64,000 nt of DNA from Agromyces mediolanus (GCF_023715325.1 NZ_JAMBNX010000002.1:186001-250000), one strand, 5' to 3'; counted from the stretch's first letter, positions 43,985 to 53,805 are shown. Notes: generated from the sequence alone by a model not told the origin. Made by a program: numbers and translations.

Positions 43985-45370
43985 CTACAGTCGGCCTGCC
44001 GCCTTCAACGCCAGATACCGGTCGGCGAGGGCCGGCGGGAGCTCGTGCGGAGGGGCGCTGACGGTCTCGGCGCCGAGGCGCCGGATGGCCGCCTCGACCC
44101 GTGCCCCGTCGAGGAGGCCTCGCTCGGCGGCGGCGGCATGGTAGACCTCGTCGAGATCGTTCGTGCGCGTGCTCGCGGCGACGGCCTCGGGGTCGGCCAC
44201 GGAGGCGACGATGACGAGGTGCCGGGCGGTCAGCTGGGGGAGCATGGCGAGCAGTCCGGCGGCGTTCGCGGGGGAGTCCACGCCGGTGAGGATGACGACG
44301 AGCGCCCGACGGCTCGTGAGGCGGCGCACGTGCGCCGGCACCGCCGACCAGTCGGCCTCGATGAGCTCGGGGTCGATGGTCGCCATGGCGTCCACGAGCC
44401 TCGCGAGCAGCTCGGCGCCGTTCGCCCCGTGGACGCGCCCCCGGACGCGGCGGTCCCAGGCGAGCCAGTCGATCCGGTCGCCGGCGTGCGAGGCGAGGGC
44501 GGACAGCAGCAGGGATGCCTCGAACGCAGTGTCGAGTCGCGGCTCGTCGGCGATGCGGGCCGCGGCGGTGCGCGAGGTGTCCGTGACGATCACGATGCGC
44601 CGATCGCGCTCCGGGCGCCAGGTGCGCACCATGAGCCGCGTGCCGCCCGGGGCATCCGGGTCGGTGCGGCGCGCGGTCGCCCGCCAGTCGATCGATCGGA
44701 CGTCGTCGCCCCGCACGTACTCGCGGATGGAGTCGAACTCGGTGCCCTGCCCGCGGATCAGGAGCGGCGTCCGGCCGTCGAGCTCTCTCAGGCGGGTCAG
44801 TCGCGAGGGCAGGTGCACCCGGGACGCGAACGGCGGCAGGACGCGCAGCACTCCGGGGGCGGCGAGGGTGGCCTGCCGCGACCACAGGCCGAGCGGCCCG
44901 GCGCTGCGGACGGTGACCTGCTCGACGCGACGATCGCCTCGCCGCCGGGGCACGAGCACGAGGGCGACGCGTCGGCGTTCGCCGGCGGGGATCCGGAGGC
45001 GCGTGCGGTTCGCGCCCGTCACGCCGGCGGAGGGCTGCCAGCCGTCGCGGACCACGGCGCGCAGCAGGCGCGGGCCGAGGTTCTGCACGATGAGCTGCGA
45101 ATCCGCCGGCTCGCCGAGCCGGACCCGGGCGGGCAGCTCACGCTGGAGCGCGATCCGCCGAGGCGACGCCGCAAGCGAGAGGTCGATCGCCCCGAGGCCG
45201 ATGCTGAGCGCCGCCCAGGCGAGCAGCGCGAGCCACGCCGCCTGGGCCCCGGCCGCCGCCGCGTCCGCGGGGAACGGCGCGCCCGACGCGGCGCTCGCGA
45301 GCACGCCCGCCGCGACGACCGGCACGACGCCGAGCGCGAGGAGCAGGACGAACCTCCCGGAGATGGTCAT
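43985..45370 (-). CDS. DUF58 domain protein
   Basis: The product has 461 residues. Two hydrophobic segments near the N-terminus (about 5-25 and 38-58) precede a beta domain and then the DUF58 core with GTEFDSIREYVRGDDVRSIDWRATAR (about 205-230), followed by a von Willebrand-like fold (VIVTDTSRT). DUF58 proteins work with MoxR ATPases, probably in assembly or maturation of envelope complexes. The gene starts one base after the moxR stop, so the two are a coupled pair. Confidence 0.9.
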   Translation of the reverse strand: MTISGRFVLLLALGVVPVVAAGVLASAASGAPFPADAAAAGAQAAWLALLAWAALSIGLGAIDLSLAASPRRIALQRELPARVRLGEPADSQLIVQNLGPRLLRAVVRDGWQPSAGVTGANRTRLRIPAGERRRVALVLVPRRRGDRRVEQVTVRSAGPLGLWSRQATLAAPGVLRVLPPFASRVHLPSRLTRLRELDGRTPLLIRGQGTEFDSIREYVRGDDVRSIDWRATARRTDPDAPGGTRLMVRTWRPERDRRIVIVTDTSRTAAARIADEPRLDTAFEASLLLSALASHAGDRIDWLAWDRRVRGRVHGANGAELLARLVDAMATIDPELIEADWSAVPAHVRRLTSRRALVVILTGVDSPANAAGLLAMLPQLTARHLVIVASVADPEAVAASTRTNDLDEVYHAAAAERGLLDGARVEAAIRRLGAETVSAPPHELPPALADRYLALKAAGRL

Positions 45371-45371
45371 C

Positions 45372-46343
45372 TCAGAGGGGAACCCGAACCTGCTGGACGA
45401 TGCCGCGCAGCACCTGGTCGACGGCGACGCCCTCGAGCTCGGCCTCGGGCCGCAGCTGGACGCGGTGACGCCAGACCGGCAGCAGCATCGCCTGCACGTG
45501 GTCGGGGGTCAGCCGATCGTAGCCGGTCAGCCAGGCCCACGCCTTCGCCGCCGCGAGCAGCCCCGTCGCCGCGCGGGGGCTGACGCCGAGCCGGAGCGAC
45601 GGCGCGCGGCGGGTGGCCCGGGCCAGGTCGACGAGGTACGCGAGCACGTCGTCGGAGGCGCCGACCCGGCCCGCGGCGGCCCGCGCGGCGGCGAGCTCGC
45701 CGGCCGAGAGCACGGGCTCGACTCCGGCGGCCGCCAGATCGTGGGGGCTGAATCCGTCGGCGTGCCGGCGCAGCATCGCGAACTCCGCGTCGCGCTCGGG
45801 CACCTCGAGCACGAGCTTCATCAGGAAGCGGTCGAGCTGCGCCTCGGGCAGCGAGTAGGTGCCCTCGTATTCGATGGGGTTCTGGGTGGCCGCCACGAGG
45901 AACGGGTCGGGGAGGGGGCGGGTGACGCCGTCGGCGGAGACCTGCCGTTCCTCCATGGCCTCGAGCAGCGCGGACTGGGTCTTCGGCGGCGTGCGGTTGA
46001 TCTCGTCGGCGAGGAGCAGATTCGTGAACACCGGGCCCTCGCGGAACGCGAACTCCCCGGAGCGCGGGTCGTAGGCGAGGGAGCCCGTGACATCGCCCGG
46101 CATCAGGTCGGGGGTGAACTGCAGCCGGCGGGTCTCGAGCCGGAGGGTGCGGCTCAGGGTGCGCACGAGCAGCGTCTTGGCGACGCCGGGCACCCCCTCG
46201 AGGAGCACGTGGCCGTCGGCGAGCAGCGCGATGATGAGGCCCGTGATCGCGCCGTCCTGGCCGACGACGGCCTTGCCGACTTCGGCGCGCACACGGTTCA
46301 GGGCGTCGCGCAGCTCGGCGTCCGTCTGGATGGGGTCGGTCAT
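45372..46343 (-). CDS. MoxR family AAA+ ATPase
   Basis: The product has 323 residues from the ATG at 46343. It has Walker A EGVPGVAKTLLVR, the LQFTPDLMPGDVTG segment, Walker B LLADEINRTPPKTQSALLEAMEERQV, sensor 1 AATQNPIEYEGTYSLPEAQLDRF and an arginine finger region. These are hallmarks of MoxR ATPases, chaperone-like motors that act with DUF58/VWA partners. It overlaps the DUF4350 stop (ATGA) and precedes DUF58, forming one operon. Confidence 0.95.
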   Translation of the reverse strand: MTDPIQTDAELRDALNRVRAEVGKAVVGQDGAITGLIIALLADGHVLLEGVPGVAKTLLVRTLSRTLRLETRRLQFTPDLMPGDVTGSLAYDPRSGEFAFREGPVFTNLLLADEINRTPPKTQSALLEAMEERQVSADGVTRPLPDPFLVAATQNPIEYEGTYSLPEAQLDRFLMKLVLEVPERDAEFAMLRRHADGFSPHDLAAAGVEPVLSAGELAAARAAAGRVGASDDVLAYLVDLARATRRAPSLRLGVSPRAATGLLAAAKAWAWLTGYDRLTPDHVQAMLLPVWRHRVQLRPEAELEGVAVDQVLRGIVQQVRVPL

Positions 46344-47608
46344 GAGGGCCTTCCTGGTCGTTCGGTGGTCTGCGTGAGGTCGGCGTCGGGCCGGAGCGTT
46401 CGCCGCACCTCGGCCTCGAGCTCGTGGATGCCGGCGGCGAGCTCGACCAGCCGCCGGTCGTCGGCGGGCTCCTCGCCGACGAGCAGCCGCTCGGTGGCGT
46501 ACGGGTCGCGGCCGGTCGCCAGCGCGGCGGCGAGGGCGATCTCTCGGGCGTCCGCCGAGCGAGGCAGCTTCAGCACGCCGGTCAGCCGGCCGAGCGCGCC
46601 GATCCTGAGCTGATCGAGCGCGTGGGTGCGCACCGCGCTGCGCTCGTAGAGGCGTGCGCGGCCCTCTCTCGTCTCGGCGACCGGGACGTCGACGACGAGG
46701 TCCTCCGCGACGAGCGGCCCGAAGCGGCGGCCCCGCCAGACGGCCGCCACGACGACGAGCACGATGGCGAGCAGGATGGTCGGGGTGACCCAGCCCGGGG
46801 TGAGCTCGCCGAGGGTGGGAGCCGTGGACGCGTCGACGTCCTCGATGCCGGGGACATACCAGGCGAGCTCGGCGGTCTGCCCGAGCAGCCCGAGCGCGAG
46901 CGCGGCGTTCCCGGCCTCGTCGACGGTGTCGTTCGCGAACGCCGTGGCCGCGGCGACGATCGCGACGCGGCCGCCCTCGCTCGGCCCTTCGGCGACGGCG
47001 ACGCCGAACTCGCCGTCGGGGAAGCAGCCCTGCCAGCCCTCGGCCTGTGCCTCGTCGTCGACGCGGAGCAGCCGTTGCCCGTCCGACAGGGTCCCGGCCC
47101 GCTCCGCCGCCGGGAGGCGGCAGTCGGCTCCTTCGATCGCCCCGCTCGCAGCGCCGGCGAGCCGCACCCCGTCGACGAGTGCGGAGAGCGAGGCGAAGCC
47201 AGGTTCGACGACGACGAGCCGCTCGGCCGCGTGGCTGAGCTCGGCGAGGCGATCGGGGTCGAGGAAGCCCGCGGAGTCGGCGACGACGACGGTCGCTCCC
47301 GCACGGGCGGCGTCCTCGGCGTCGTCGAAGGCCGACACCTCGCGGACGTCGACGCCCTGTGCGCGGAGCACTTCGACGACGGCCTTCGCCCCGGCGGGAC
47401 CGGGGTTGTCCGCGCCGAGCGCGGGGCCGCCGCCCCCCGGTGCTCCCTGGAGCAGGATCAGGGCGGCCGCCCCGAGGATCGCGACGGCGGCGATGGCGAT
47501 CCAGGTGCGCGCACGACGGAGCCCGCCCCGGAGCGTCGGGGTGAGCGAGGTCGCCTGGGCGGGGCCGGCCGCGTCCTGCTCGGCGGGCGGCGCCTCCCGG
47601 CGGCTCAT
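46340..47608 (-). CDS. DUF4350 domain membrane protein
   Basis: The product has 422 residues. A membrane segment at about 33-55 is followed by an extracytoplasmic DUF4350 domain (GADNPGPAGAKAVVEVLRAQGVDV), a second membrane segment near 270-292 (ILLAIVLVVVAAVWRGRRFGPLV) and a cytoplasmic helical tail. The GRRFGPLV segment after the second span is a strong family marker. It overlaps both neighbours by four bases and belongs to the MoxR operon. Function is unknown. Confidence 0.88.
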   Translation of the reverse strand: MSRREAPPAEQDAAGPAQATSLTPTLRGGLRRARTWIAIAAVAILGAAALILLQGAPGGGGPALGADNPGPAGAKAVVEVLRAQGVDVREVSAFDDAEDAARAGATVVVADSAGFLDPDRLAELSHAAERLVVVEPGFASLSALVDGVRLAGAASGAIEGADCRLPAAERAGTLSDGQRLLRVDDEAQAEGWQGCFPDGEFGVAVAEGPSEGGRVAIVAAATAFANDTVDEAGNAALALGLLGQTAELAWYVPGIEDVDASTAPTLGELTPGWVTPTILLAIVLVVVAAVWRGRRFGPLVAEDLVVDVPVAETREGRARLYERSAVRTHALDQLRIGALGRLTGVLKLPRSADAREIALAAALATGRDPYATERLLVGEEPADDRRLVELAAGIHELEAEVRRTLRPDADLTQTTERPGRPS

Positions 47609-48264
47609 ACGGGCACCGCCGGCCGGGCGGGCGCCGGTTCACTCGGCGTCGTGGCGGCGAGCCTCGTCTCGAGCTCGGTGAGCTGCTCGTACTCCGCCAC
47701 CCCGCCGCTGCGGCCCAGATAGCGGACTTCGTCGAACGCGCGCGCGCCCTGCTGCAGCGCGGCCGAGGCGTCGGGGAACGGCGTCGCCGCGGCGGTCGCG
47801 ATCGCGTGCGCGGTCGTGCCGGGGTGGATGCGCACGAGCTCGCGCTCGACGAGACCGCGGGCGAGCGCCCGGAACCGCTCCTCGATCGCGAGCGGCCAGT
47901 CGCCCGCCTGCGCCGCGAGCTCGGCGGCCCGACGGAGCTCGTCGAGCCCCCGGACGTCGCGGTCGTCGAACAGCGGCACCTGCGCGGCCCGCCGACGGCG
48001 GAGCCTCGGGAGGCCGAAGACCAGCAGGCCGACCACGACGAGTGCGACCACGATCAGCACCACGATGCCGATGACGAACGGCTGCGGGACCCCGCCCGCG
48101 CCGGAGAACAGCTCGTTCAGCGCCTCGCCGATGCGCTGCATCAGCCGGTCGAACCAGCTCGGCTCCGCCGCACGGTACTCCGGCTTCGCCAGCTCGTCGA
48201 TGAGCCACCGCCGGGCCTCCTCGGCGTCCGGATCGACCGGGATCTCGATGCGCACGGGGCTCAA
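47605..48264 (-). CDS. DUF4129 domain membrane protein
   Basis: The product has about 219 residues from a TTG at 48264 that overlaps the previous stop (TTGA); a GTG at 48255 would give 216. The N-terminal part (PVDPDAEEARRWLIDELAKPEY) lies outside, a membrane segment covers about 68-92, and the cytoplasmic DUF4129 part has EERFRALARGLVERELVRIHPGTTAHAIA. DUF4129 proteins accompany DUF4350 and MoxR genes. The upstream reading frame remains open far beyond but overlaps the proline-rich gene and is excluded. Confidence 0.82.
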   Translation of the reverse strand: MSPVRIEIPVDPDAEEARRWLIDELAKPEYRAAEPSWFDRLMQRIGEALNELFSGAGGVPQPFVIGIVVLIVVALVVVGLLVFGLPRLRRRRAAQVPLFDDRDVRGLDELRRAAELAAQAGDWPLAIEERFRALARGLVERELVRIHPGTTAHAIATAAATPFPDASAALQQGARAFDEVRYLGRSGGVAEYEQLTELETRLAATTPSEPAPARPAVPV

Positions 48265-49514
48265 GCCCAGGTCGGCGCGGTCGCGGAGGGCGTCGCGGAC
48301 GGCGCGAAGGGGTCGCCGACCGGGTAGCCCGCCTCGCGGAGCTCGACGTGCCGTTGCAGGACGAGGTCGAGTCCCTCCTTGCGCATGCGGAGGTCGACGT
48401 AGACGACCGCCACGACGGCGGACTGGACGACGGCCGTGACCGCGCCGATGACGAGCGAGAGCACCATCGAGATGGCGTACACGGCGATGATCGCCCCCGT
48501 GCCGCTGCCCGTGCCGGTCGGGTCGACGAGGCCGGCGATGATGCCGCCGATGAGGCTGACGGGCGTGGTCACGAGCTGCGCGGCGAAGGAGAGGATCACG
48601 GCCACGAGGGCCTCGACGCCGAAGGTGCGCCAGAAGTACCCGTTCGTGAGCTGCCACGACCGTGCGATCCCGCGCCCGACCCCGGCCCCCTCCATCACGA
48701 TGACGCTCGGCACCAGGGAGAGCTTGACGGCCAACCAGACGGCGACCGCCCCGATGGCGAGGGCGACGACGCCGATGATGAGCACGGTCGCGACGACCCC
48801 GCCGACTCCGCCGGACGTGGTCGATGCGAAGCCGACGCCCACGAGGATGCCGAACAGCACGAGCGCGACGATCGCGATGATGACCGCGAGCGCGACGAGG
48901 AGCGTCCAGCCGATGAGGGGCCAGATGCGCCGGGCGGTGCGTCGCCAGAGCTCGCCGAAGCGGAGCCGCTCGCCGAGGGTGCTGCTCGCCACCTCGACGA
49001 CCATGATGCCCTGCAGGAACGCGCTGCCCACGACGGACAGCGCCAGCGGGATCAGCATCAGGAGGAGGAAGCCGCCGATGGCGCCGGCGGTGACGGCATC
49101 CTGGTCGGCGGCGCTCGCGGACCCGACCCGCGACGTCATGGCGAAGAAGAACGGGACGAACGCGCCGACGGTCGTGAGCGCCACGACGAGCTGCACGATG
49201 AGGCCGCTGCCGAGCACGGGGCCGGGGTTGCGCCGCAGGGTGCGGAACGGCGCCCACATGAGGGTGCCGAACCCGAGCGGGCGGAGCGGCAGGAGGCCCG
49301 GCTTCGGCGGCGGCGTCCAGCCGGGCTGGGGTGCGCCGTACCCGGGCGGCTGGGGCGGGCCGTATCCCGGCTGGGGTGCGCCGTATCCCGGCTGGGGTGC
49401 GCCGTACCCGGGCTGCGGTGCGCCGGGCGCCGCCCACCCGCCCGCGGGAGTCCCGCCGTTCACCGGCGGCGGCCACGCGCCCTGTCCGGGCGCCTGCCAC
49501 TGCGGATCGGTCAC
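48261..49514 (-). CDS. Proline-rich multispan membrane protein (GDPD membrane-domain-like)
   Basis: The product has 417 residues from a GTG at 49514, with AAGGAG 6 bases before. Residues about 20-75 are low-complexity with tandem PQPGYGA units, encoded by near-identical repeats around 49325-49425. About seven membrane segments follow, resembling the glycerophosphodiester phosphodiesterase membrane domain, without the catalytic domain. RSWQLTNGYFWRTFGVEAL is a typical segment. It is the first gene of the MoxR operon and may organise the others in the membrane. Confidence 0.82.
   Translation of the reverse strand: MTDPQWQAPGQGAWPPPVNGGTPAGGWAAPGAPQPGYGAPQPGYGAPQPGYGPPQPPGYGAPQPGWTPPPKPGLLPLRPLGFGTLMWAPFRTLRRNPGPVLGSGLIVQLVVALTTVGAFVPFFFAMTSRVGSASAADQDAVTAGAIGGFLLLMLIPLALSVVGSAFLQGIMVVEVASSTLGERLRFGELWRRTARRIWPLIGWTLLVALAVIIAIVALVLFGILVGVGFASTTSGGVGGVVATVLIIGVVALAIGAVAVWLAVKLSLVPSVIVMEGAGVGRGIARSWQLTNGYFWRTFGVEALVAVILSFAAQLVTTPVSLIGGIIAGLVDPTGTGSGTGAIIAVYAISMVLSLVIGAVTAVVQSAVVAVVYVDLRMRKEGLDLVLQRHVELREAGYPVGDPFAPSATPSATAPTWA
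49325..49425. repeat. Tandem coding repeats in the proline-rich protein
   Basis: About four copies of a 21-24 base unit related to GGCTGGGGTGCGCCGTA encode PQPGYGA-type heptapeptides on the minus strand. Copies are nearly identical, so number variation between strains by slipped pairing is likely. Confidence 0.7.
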
Positions 49515-49688
49515 GAAGGGCTCCTTCCGGCGGTCTCCCCATGCTTTCACATCCAGCGCGGGACGCGCGTCCGCCCCGCACTGTCCGGCCGGGGAACGCC
49601 GGGTTCCAGCCTCGTCCGTCGTCGAGCGGCTACGCTTGGACGACCGGCCACGTCGCAGAAGCCCCGGCCCGAGCGGAGATGTGAATCG

Positions 49689-50369
49689 ATGTCCCAACGC
49701 ATCCTGGTCGTCGACGACGACACGGCCCTCGCCGAGATGATCGGCATCGTGCTGCGTTCCGAGGGCTTCGAGCCGCTGTTCTGCGCCGACGGCGCGCAGG
49801 CCGTCGAGGCGTTCCGCGAGGCGCGACCGGATCTCGTGCTCCTCGATCTCATGCTGCCCGGCATGGACGGCATCGAGGTCTGCGGCCGCATCCGCGCCGA
49901 GTCGGGGACCCCGATCATCATGCTCACGGCGAAGAGCGACACGACCGATGTCGTGCGCGGCCTCGAGTCGGGCGCGGACGACTACATCGTGAAGCCCTTC
50001 AATCCGAAGGAGCTCATCGCCCGCATCCGCACGCGCCTGCGCCCCGCCCCCGAGCAGGCTCCCGAGACGCTCGGCGTCGGCGATCTCGTCATCGACGTCG
50101 CGGGGCACGAGGTGCGGCGCGGCGACGAGCGCATCAACCTCACACCGCTCGAGTTCGACCTGCTGCACACCCTCGCCGCGAAACCGCAGCAAGTGTTCAC
50201 CCGCGAGATGCTCCTCGAACAGGTCTGGGGCTACCACTACAAGGCCGACACCCGGCTCGTGAACGTGCACGTCCAGCGCCTCCGGGCCAAGGTCGAGCAC
50301 GACCCGGACAACCCCCGCATCGTCATGACCGTGCGCGGCGTGGGCTACCGCGCCGGCGCCACCACCTAG
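49689..50369 (+). CDS. mtrA: Response regulator MtrA
   Basis: The product has 226 residues. The receiver domain has DDD at 9-11, phospho-acceptor Asp53 in LVLLDLMLPGMDG and Lys102 in DYIVKPF. The C-terminal winged helix is of the OmpR type, with NLTPLEFDLLHTLA and QVWGYHYKADTRLVNVHVQRLRAKVE. With MtrB it controls cell-wall and cell-division genes in Actinobacteria. It is followed after three bases by mtrB and then lpqB, the conserved order. Its ATG follows a leader of some 50 bases after a TACGCT hexamer. Confidence 0.96.
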   Translation: MSQRILVVDDDTALAEMIGIVLRSEGFEPLFCADGAQAVEAFREARPDLVLLDLMLPGMDGIEVCGRIRAESGTPIIMLTAKSDTTDVVRGLESGADDYIVKPFNPKELIARIRTRLRPAPEQAPETLGVGDLVIDVAGHEVRRGDERINLTPLEFDLLHTLAAKPQQVFTREMLLEQVWGYHYKADTRLVNVHVQRLRAKVEHDPDNPRIVMTVRGVGYRAGATT

Positions 50370-50372
50370 CCC

Positions 50373-52040
50373 ATGAGCACGGCCGAGGCGGCGCCGGCGA
50401 CGCTGCGGATCGGCCGCTGGCGAGGCATCCCGCGGCGGCTGGCGACCCTGTGGCGCCACTCGCTGCAGTTCCGCACCGTGCTGATCACCCTGGCGTTGTC
50501 CGGGCTCGCCATCCTCGTGATCGGGCTGTACATCAGCTTCAGCGTCGCCTCCAATCTCTTCCAGACGCAGCTCGAGCAGGTGCTGGGCTCGTCCAACAAC
50601 GCGACCGCGGCGGCGCAGCGCATCCTGAACCCCTCCGACGCCTCCGACCAGGCGGCCATGCAGTCCCTGATGGACTCGACGGTGAAGATCGTGCAGTCGA
50701 GCTCGGGCAGCTCGCTCATCGGCGTGTACCGCGCGCCCGACCAGGACCCGTCGACGATCGCCCCCCTCGGCAGCATCGCGCCCGGCCTCGAGGCGGTCCT
50801 CAGCGACGAGCTGCGCGAACGGGTGCAGGAGAACCCCGGCGGCCAGTTCTGGCAGTCGGTCGCGCTCGACGACGGCGAGGGCGGGACGGACCCCGGGGTG
50901 GTGGTCGGCTCCGACCTGCAGGTGCCCGGTGCCGGGCGCTACGAGCTGTACATCGGCTACGACTTCGCGGACGCCCAGCAGACCCTCGACCAGATGCAGG
51001 CCACGGGCATCGTCGGGGCGATCGCGCTGCTCGCGCTGCTCGCGGTCATCACCCTCCTCGTCGTGCGGTGGGTCATCGAACCGATCCGCACCGCGGCCGT
51101 GACCAGCCGACGGCTCGCGGCCGGCGACCTCGGCGTGCGGATGCCGGAGAAGGGCGAGGACGAGCTCGCCACGCTCGCGGCCTCCTTCAACGGCATGGCC
51201 GACAGCCTGCAGGCCCGCATCCGCGAGCTCGCCGAGCTCTCGGTCGTGCAGCAGCGCTTCGTGTCCGACGTCTCGCACGAACTCCGCACGCCGCTCACGA
51301 CCATCCGGCTCGCGGGGGACGTGCTCTACGGCCAGCGCGACGACTTCCCGGGCCCGACGGCGAGGACGGTCGAGCTCCTGCACACCCAGACCGACCGCTT
51401 CGAGCAGCTCCTCGCCGACCTCCTCGAGATCAGTCGATACGACGCCGGCTCGGTGGAGCTCGCGACCGAGCCGACGAACCTGGTGCACCTGGCGGGCGAC
51501 GCCATCGAGTCGATGCACGAGCTCGCGCAGGAGCGCGGCAGCGAGCTCCGCCTCGACGCGCCCGGCGGCCACCTCGACGCGCACGTCGACCCCCGGCGGA
51601 TCCGTCGCATCGTCCGCAACCTCCTCGGCAACGCGATCGAGCACGGCGAGGGACGGCCCATCGTGATCGCCGTCGACTCGAACGAGCAGGCGGTCGCGCT
51701 GAGCGTCCGCGACTACGGGCTCGGGATGAGCGACGAGGAGCAGTCGCACGTCTTCGACCGGTTCTGGCGCGCCGACCCGAGCCGGACCCGGACGATCGGC
51801 GGCACCGGGCTCGGGCTCGCGATCTCGCTCGAGGACGCGGTCGCCCACGGCGGCGCGCTCGACGTCTGGTCTCGGCCCGGCGTCGGCACGCTCTTCCGGC
51901 TGACTGTGCCGCGGATGGCCGGCGGCGAGATCGCCTCCTCGCCGCTGCCGCTGATCCCGGTCGACCCGGAGGCCGTCGGGCCCGGGGCGCCGAACGCGAT
52001 GACGACCGACACGAAGAGCCTGGGGGTGCCCGATGCGTAG
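50373..52040 (+). CDS. mtrB: Sensor histidine kinase MtrB
   Basis: The product has 555 residues. A membrane segment at about 37-60, an extracytoplasmic sensor region to about 210 and a second span (about 212-232) lead into a HAMP domain, then SDVSHELRTPLTTIRL with the phospho-acceptor His near residue 302, and a GHKL ATPase domain (NLLGNAIEHGEG, DYGLGMSDEE, GGTGLGLAIS). It phosphorylates MtrA in response to envelope or osmotic cues. It overlaps lpqB by eight bases. Confidence 0.96.
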   Translation: MSTAEAAPATLRIGRWRGIPRRLATLWRHSLQFRTVLITLALSGLAILVIGLYISFSVASNLFQTQLEQVLGSSNNATAAAQRILNPSDASDQAAMQSLMDSTVKIVQSSSGSSLIGVYRAPDQDPSTIAPLGSIAPGLEAVLSDELRERVQENPGGQFWQSVALDDGEGGTDPGVVVGSDLQVPGAGRYELYIGYDFADAQQTLDQMQATGIVGAIALLALLAVITLLVVRWVIEPIRTAAVTSRRLAAGDLGVRMPEKGEDELATLAASFNGMADSLQARIRELAELSVVQQRFVSDVSHELRTPLTTIRLAGDVLYGQRDDFPGPTARTVELLHTQTDRFEQLLADLLEISRYDAGSVELATEPTNLVHLAGDAIESMHELAQERGSELRLDAPGGHLDAHVDPRRIRRIVRNLLGNAIEHGEGRPIVIAVDSNEQAVALSVRDYGLGMSDEEQSHVFDRFWRADPSRTRTIGGTGLGLAISLEDAVAHGGALDVWSRPGVGTLFRLTVPRMAGGEIASSPLPLIPVDPEAVGPGAPNAMTTDTKSLGVPDA

Positions 52041-53709
52041 GGGGATCGCGCTCGCCGCGGCGGCGCTCGCCGCCCTGCTGCTGGCGAGCTGTGCGTCGCT
52101 GCCGAGCTCCGGCGGGGTGAACGCCGGCAGCCCGGGCACGGGCGACGAGGCGCTCGAGCTCGACCTGCAGGCCCCCTCGCCGACGGAGGGCGCGAGCCAG
52201 GAGGAGATCCTCCGCGGCTTCATCAACGCGGCGACGAGCCCGCGGAGCAACTACGCCGTGGCGAGGCAGTACCTGGCGCCCGAGTTCGCCGACGAGTGGC
52301 AGCCGGGCGAGGGCGCCACGATCGACCGATTCGCCGATCGCGACACGGTCCGCGTGAACGACGGCGAGCTCCGGATCGACGCGGTGCCGGCCGCGGAACT
52401 CGCGGCGAACGGGCAGTACCAGGCGGCGCAGTCGCAGGCGCCGATCCAGCTCGACTACCGCTTCGCGCGGGTCGGCGGCGAGTGGCGGATCAGCGAGGCC
52501 CCCGCCGGCGTGCTGATGGACGAGTCGAACTTCTCCCGCGTGTACCGCACCCACACCCTCTACTACTACGATCGCGACTTCCGCTTCGCGGTGCCGGACG
52601 TGCGCTGGTTCGCGGGGCGCGAGTCGGTGCAGACGAGCATCGTGCGGGCGCTCCTCGCCGGCCCGGCGGACTGGCTCGACGCCGGCGTGGTCTCGGCGTT
52701 CCCCGAGGGGGTGCGGCTCGATCCGGACGCGGTCCCGATCGACGGCGGCATCGCCGACGTCTCGCTCGAGGGCGTGCCGGCCGATGACGAGCTGGCGTCG
52801 CAACGCATGCGCTTCCAGCTGAAGGAGAGCCTCGCCTCGGTGCCGAACGTGGACGACGTGCAGCTCTCGCTCGACGGGACGGTCCAGGGTGGCGCGCTCA
52901 CCTTCGCCGCCGTGACCGACCCGGTCGGCGACTCGAGGCCCGTCGTCTACGACGGCACCACCTTCGGCCGTCTCGTCGCCAACGGCGGCGGGATCGAGCC
53001 GATCCCCGGGCTGTCCGACCAGGTCGCGGCGCTGCTGCCGACGGCGGCGGCGCTCGCCCCGGAAGCGCAGTCGGCGGCGGTCCGCTCGGTGGAGGGCGAC
53101 GTCTATCGCGTCCGCCCGGACGAGCAGCCGGTCCGCGTCGACGATCGCGACGGGCTGATCGCGCCCGCCATCGACGGGCAGGGGTACATCTGGACCGTGC
53201 CGGCCGGGGCGGCGCGCGAGATCCGCGCCACGGGCACGGACGGCACCACGGTGGCGCTCACCCCGCCCTGGACGGCGAACACCATCGCCTCGATGGAACT
53301 CTCCCCGGACGGCACGAGGCTCGTCGCGCTCCTCGACGACGGCACGGGGAGCCGCTTCGTCGCGGTCTCCGTGGGCCGGACGGCCGCCGGTGCGCCCCAG
53401 TCGATCGGTTCGGTGCAGCTCGTGCTGGCCGGCGAGGCCGGTGCGGCCGAGGACGTCAGCTGGCTCGACCAGACGACCGTGGCCTCGTTGACCTCCGCGG
53501 AGGGCGGCAGCGCGATCGTGAGCCAGGTGCTGGGCGGGCTCGCCACCCGTCGCGACGGACCGGCGGGGGGCGTGCAGATCGACGCGGCGGCGAGCCCTCG
53601 GGAGTACCGGGTGCTCACCACGGCCGGCGAGCTCGAGACGGTGAGCGGGGTCGGCTGGCAGGTCCGGGCGGGCGATCTGCGGTTCCTCGGCACCCAGCTC
53701 GCCGGCTGA
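52033..53709 (+). CDS. lpqB: Lipoprotein LpqB
   Basis: The product has 558 residues. The signal peptide ends in a lipobox LLASC, giving lipidation at Cys20. Residues about 50-330 contain GerMN-like segments, and the rest is the LpqB beta-propeller (APAIDGQGYIWTVP, MELSPDGTRLVAL). LpqB works with MtrB at the outer face of the membrane. It overlaps mtrB and closes the three-gene operon. Confidence 0.95.
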   Translation: MRRGIALAAAALAALLLASCASLPSSGGVNAGSPGTGDEALELDLQAPSPTEGASQEEILRGFINAATSPRSNYAVARQYLAPEFADEWQPGEGATIDRFADRDTVRVNDGELRIDAVPAAELAANGQYQAAQSQAPIQLDYRFARVGGEWRISEAPAGVLMDESNFSRVYRTHTLYYYDRDFRFAVPDVRWFAGRESVQTSIVRALLAGPADWLDAGVVSAFPEGVRLDPDAVPIDGGIADVSLEGVPADDELASQRMRFQLKESLASVPNVDDVQLSLDGTVQGGALTFAAVTDPVGDSRPVVYDGTTFGRLVANGGGIEPIPGLSDQVAALLPTAAALAPEAQSAAVRSVEGDVYRVRPDEQPVRVDDRDGLIAPAIDGQGYIWTVPAGAAREIRATGTDGTTVALTPPWTANTIASMELSPDGTRLVALLDDGTGSRFVAVSVGRTAAGAPQSIGSVQLVLAGEAGAAEDVSWLDQTTVASLTSAEGGSAIVSQVLGGLATRRDGPAGGVQIDAAASPREYRVLTTAGELETVSGVGWQVRAGDLRFLGTQLAG

Positions 53710-53805
53710 GTCGCGCCCCTCCGTCCCCACGCCGACCCCGGCGTCGTCATCCACGGATCCTCGCTCGGACGTGGCAGCGCGCAATCCCGCTGGAATGGTG
53801 GCGGA

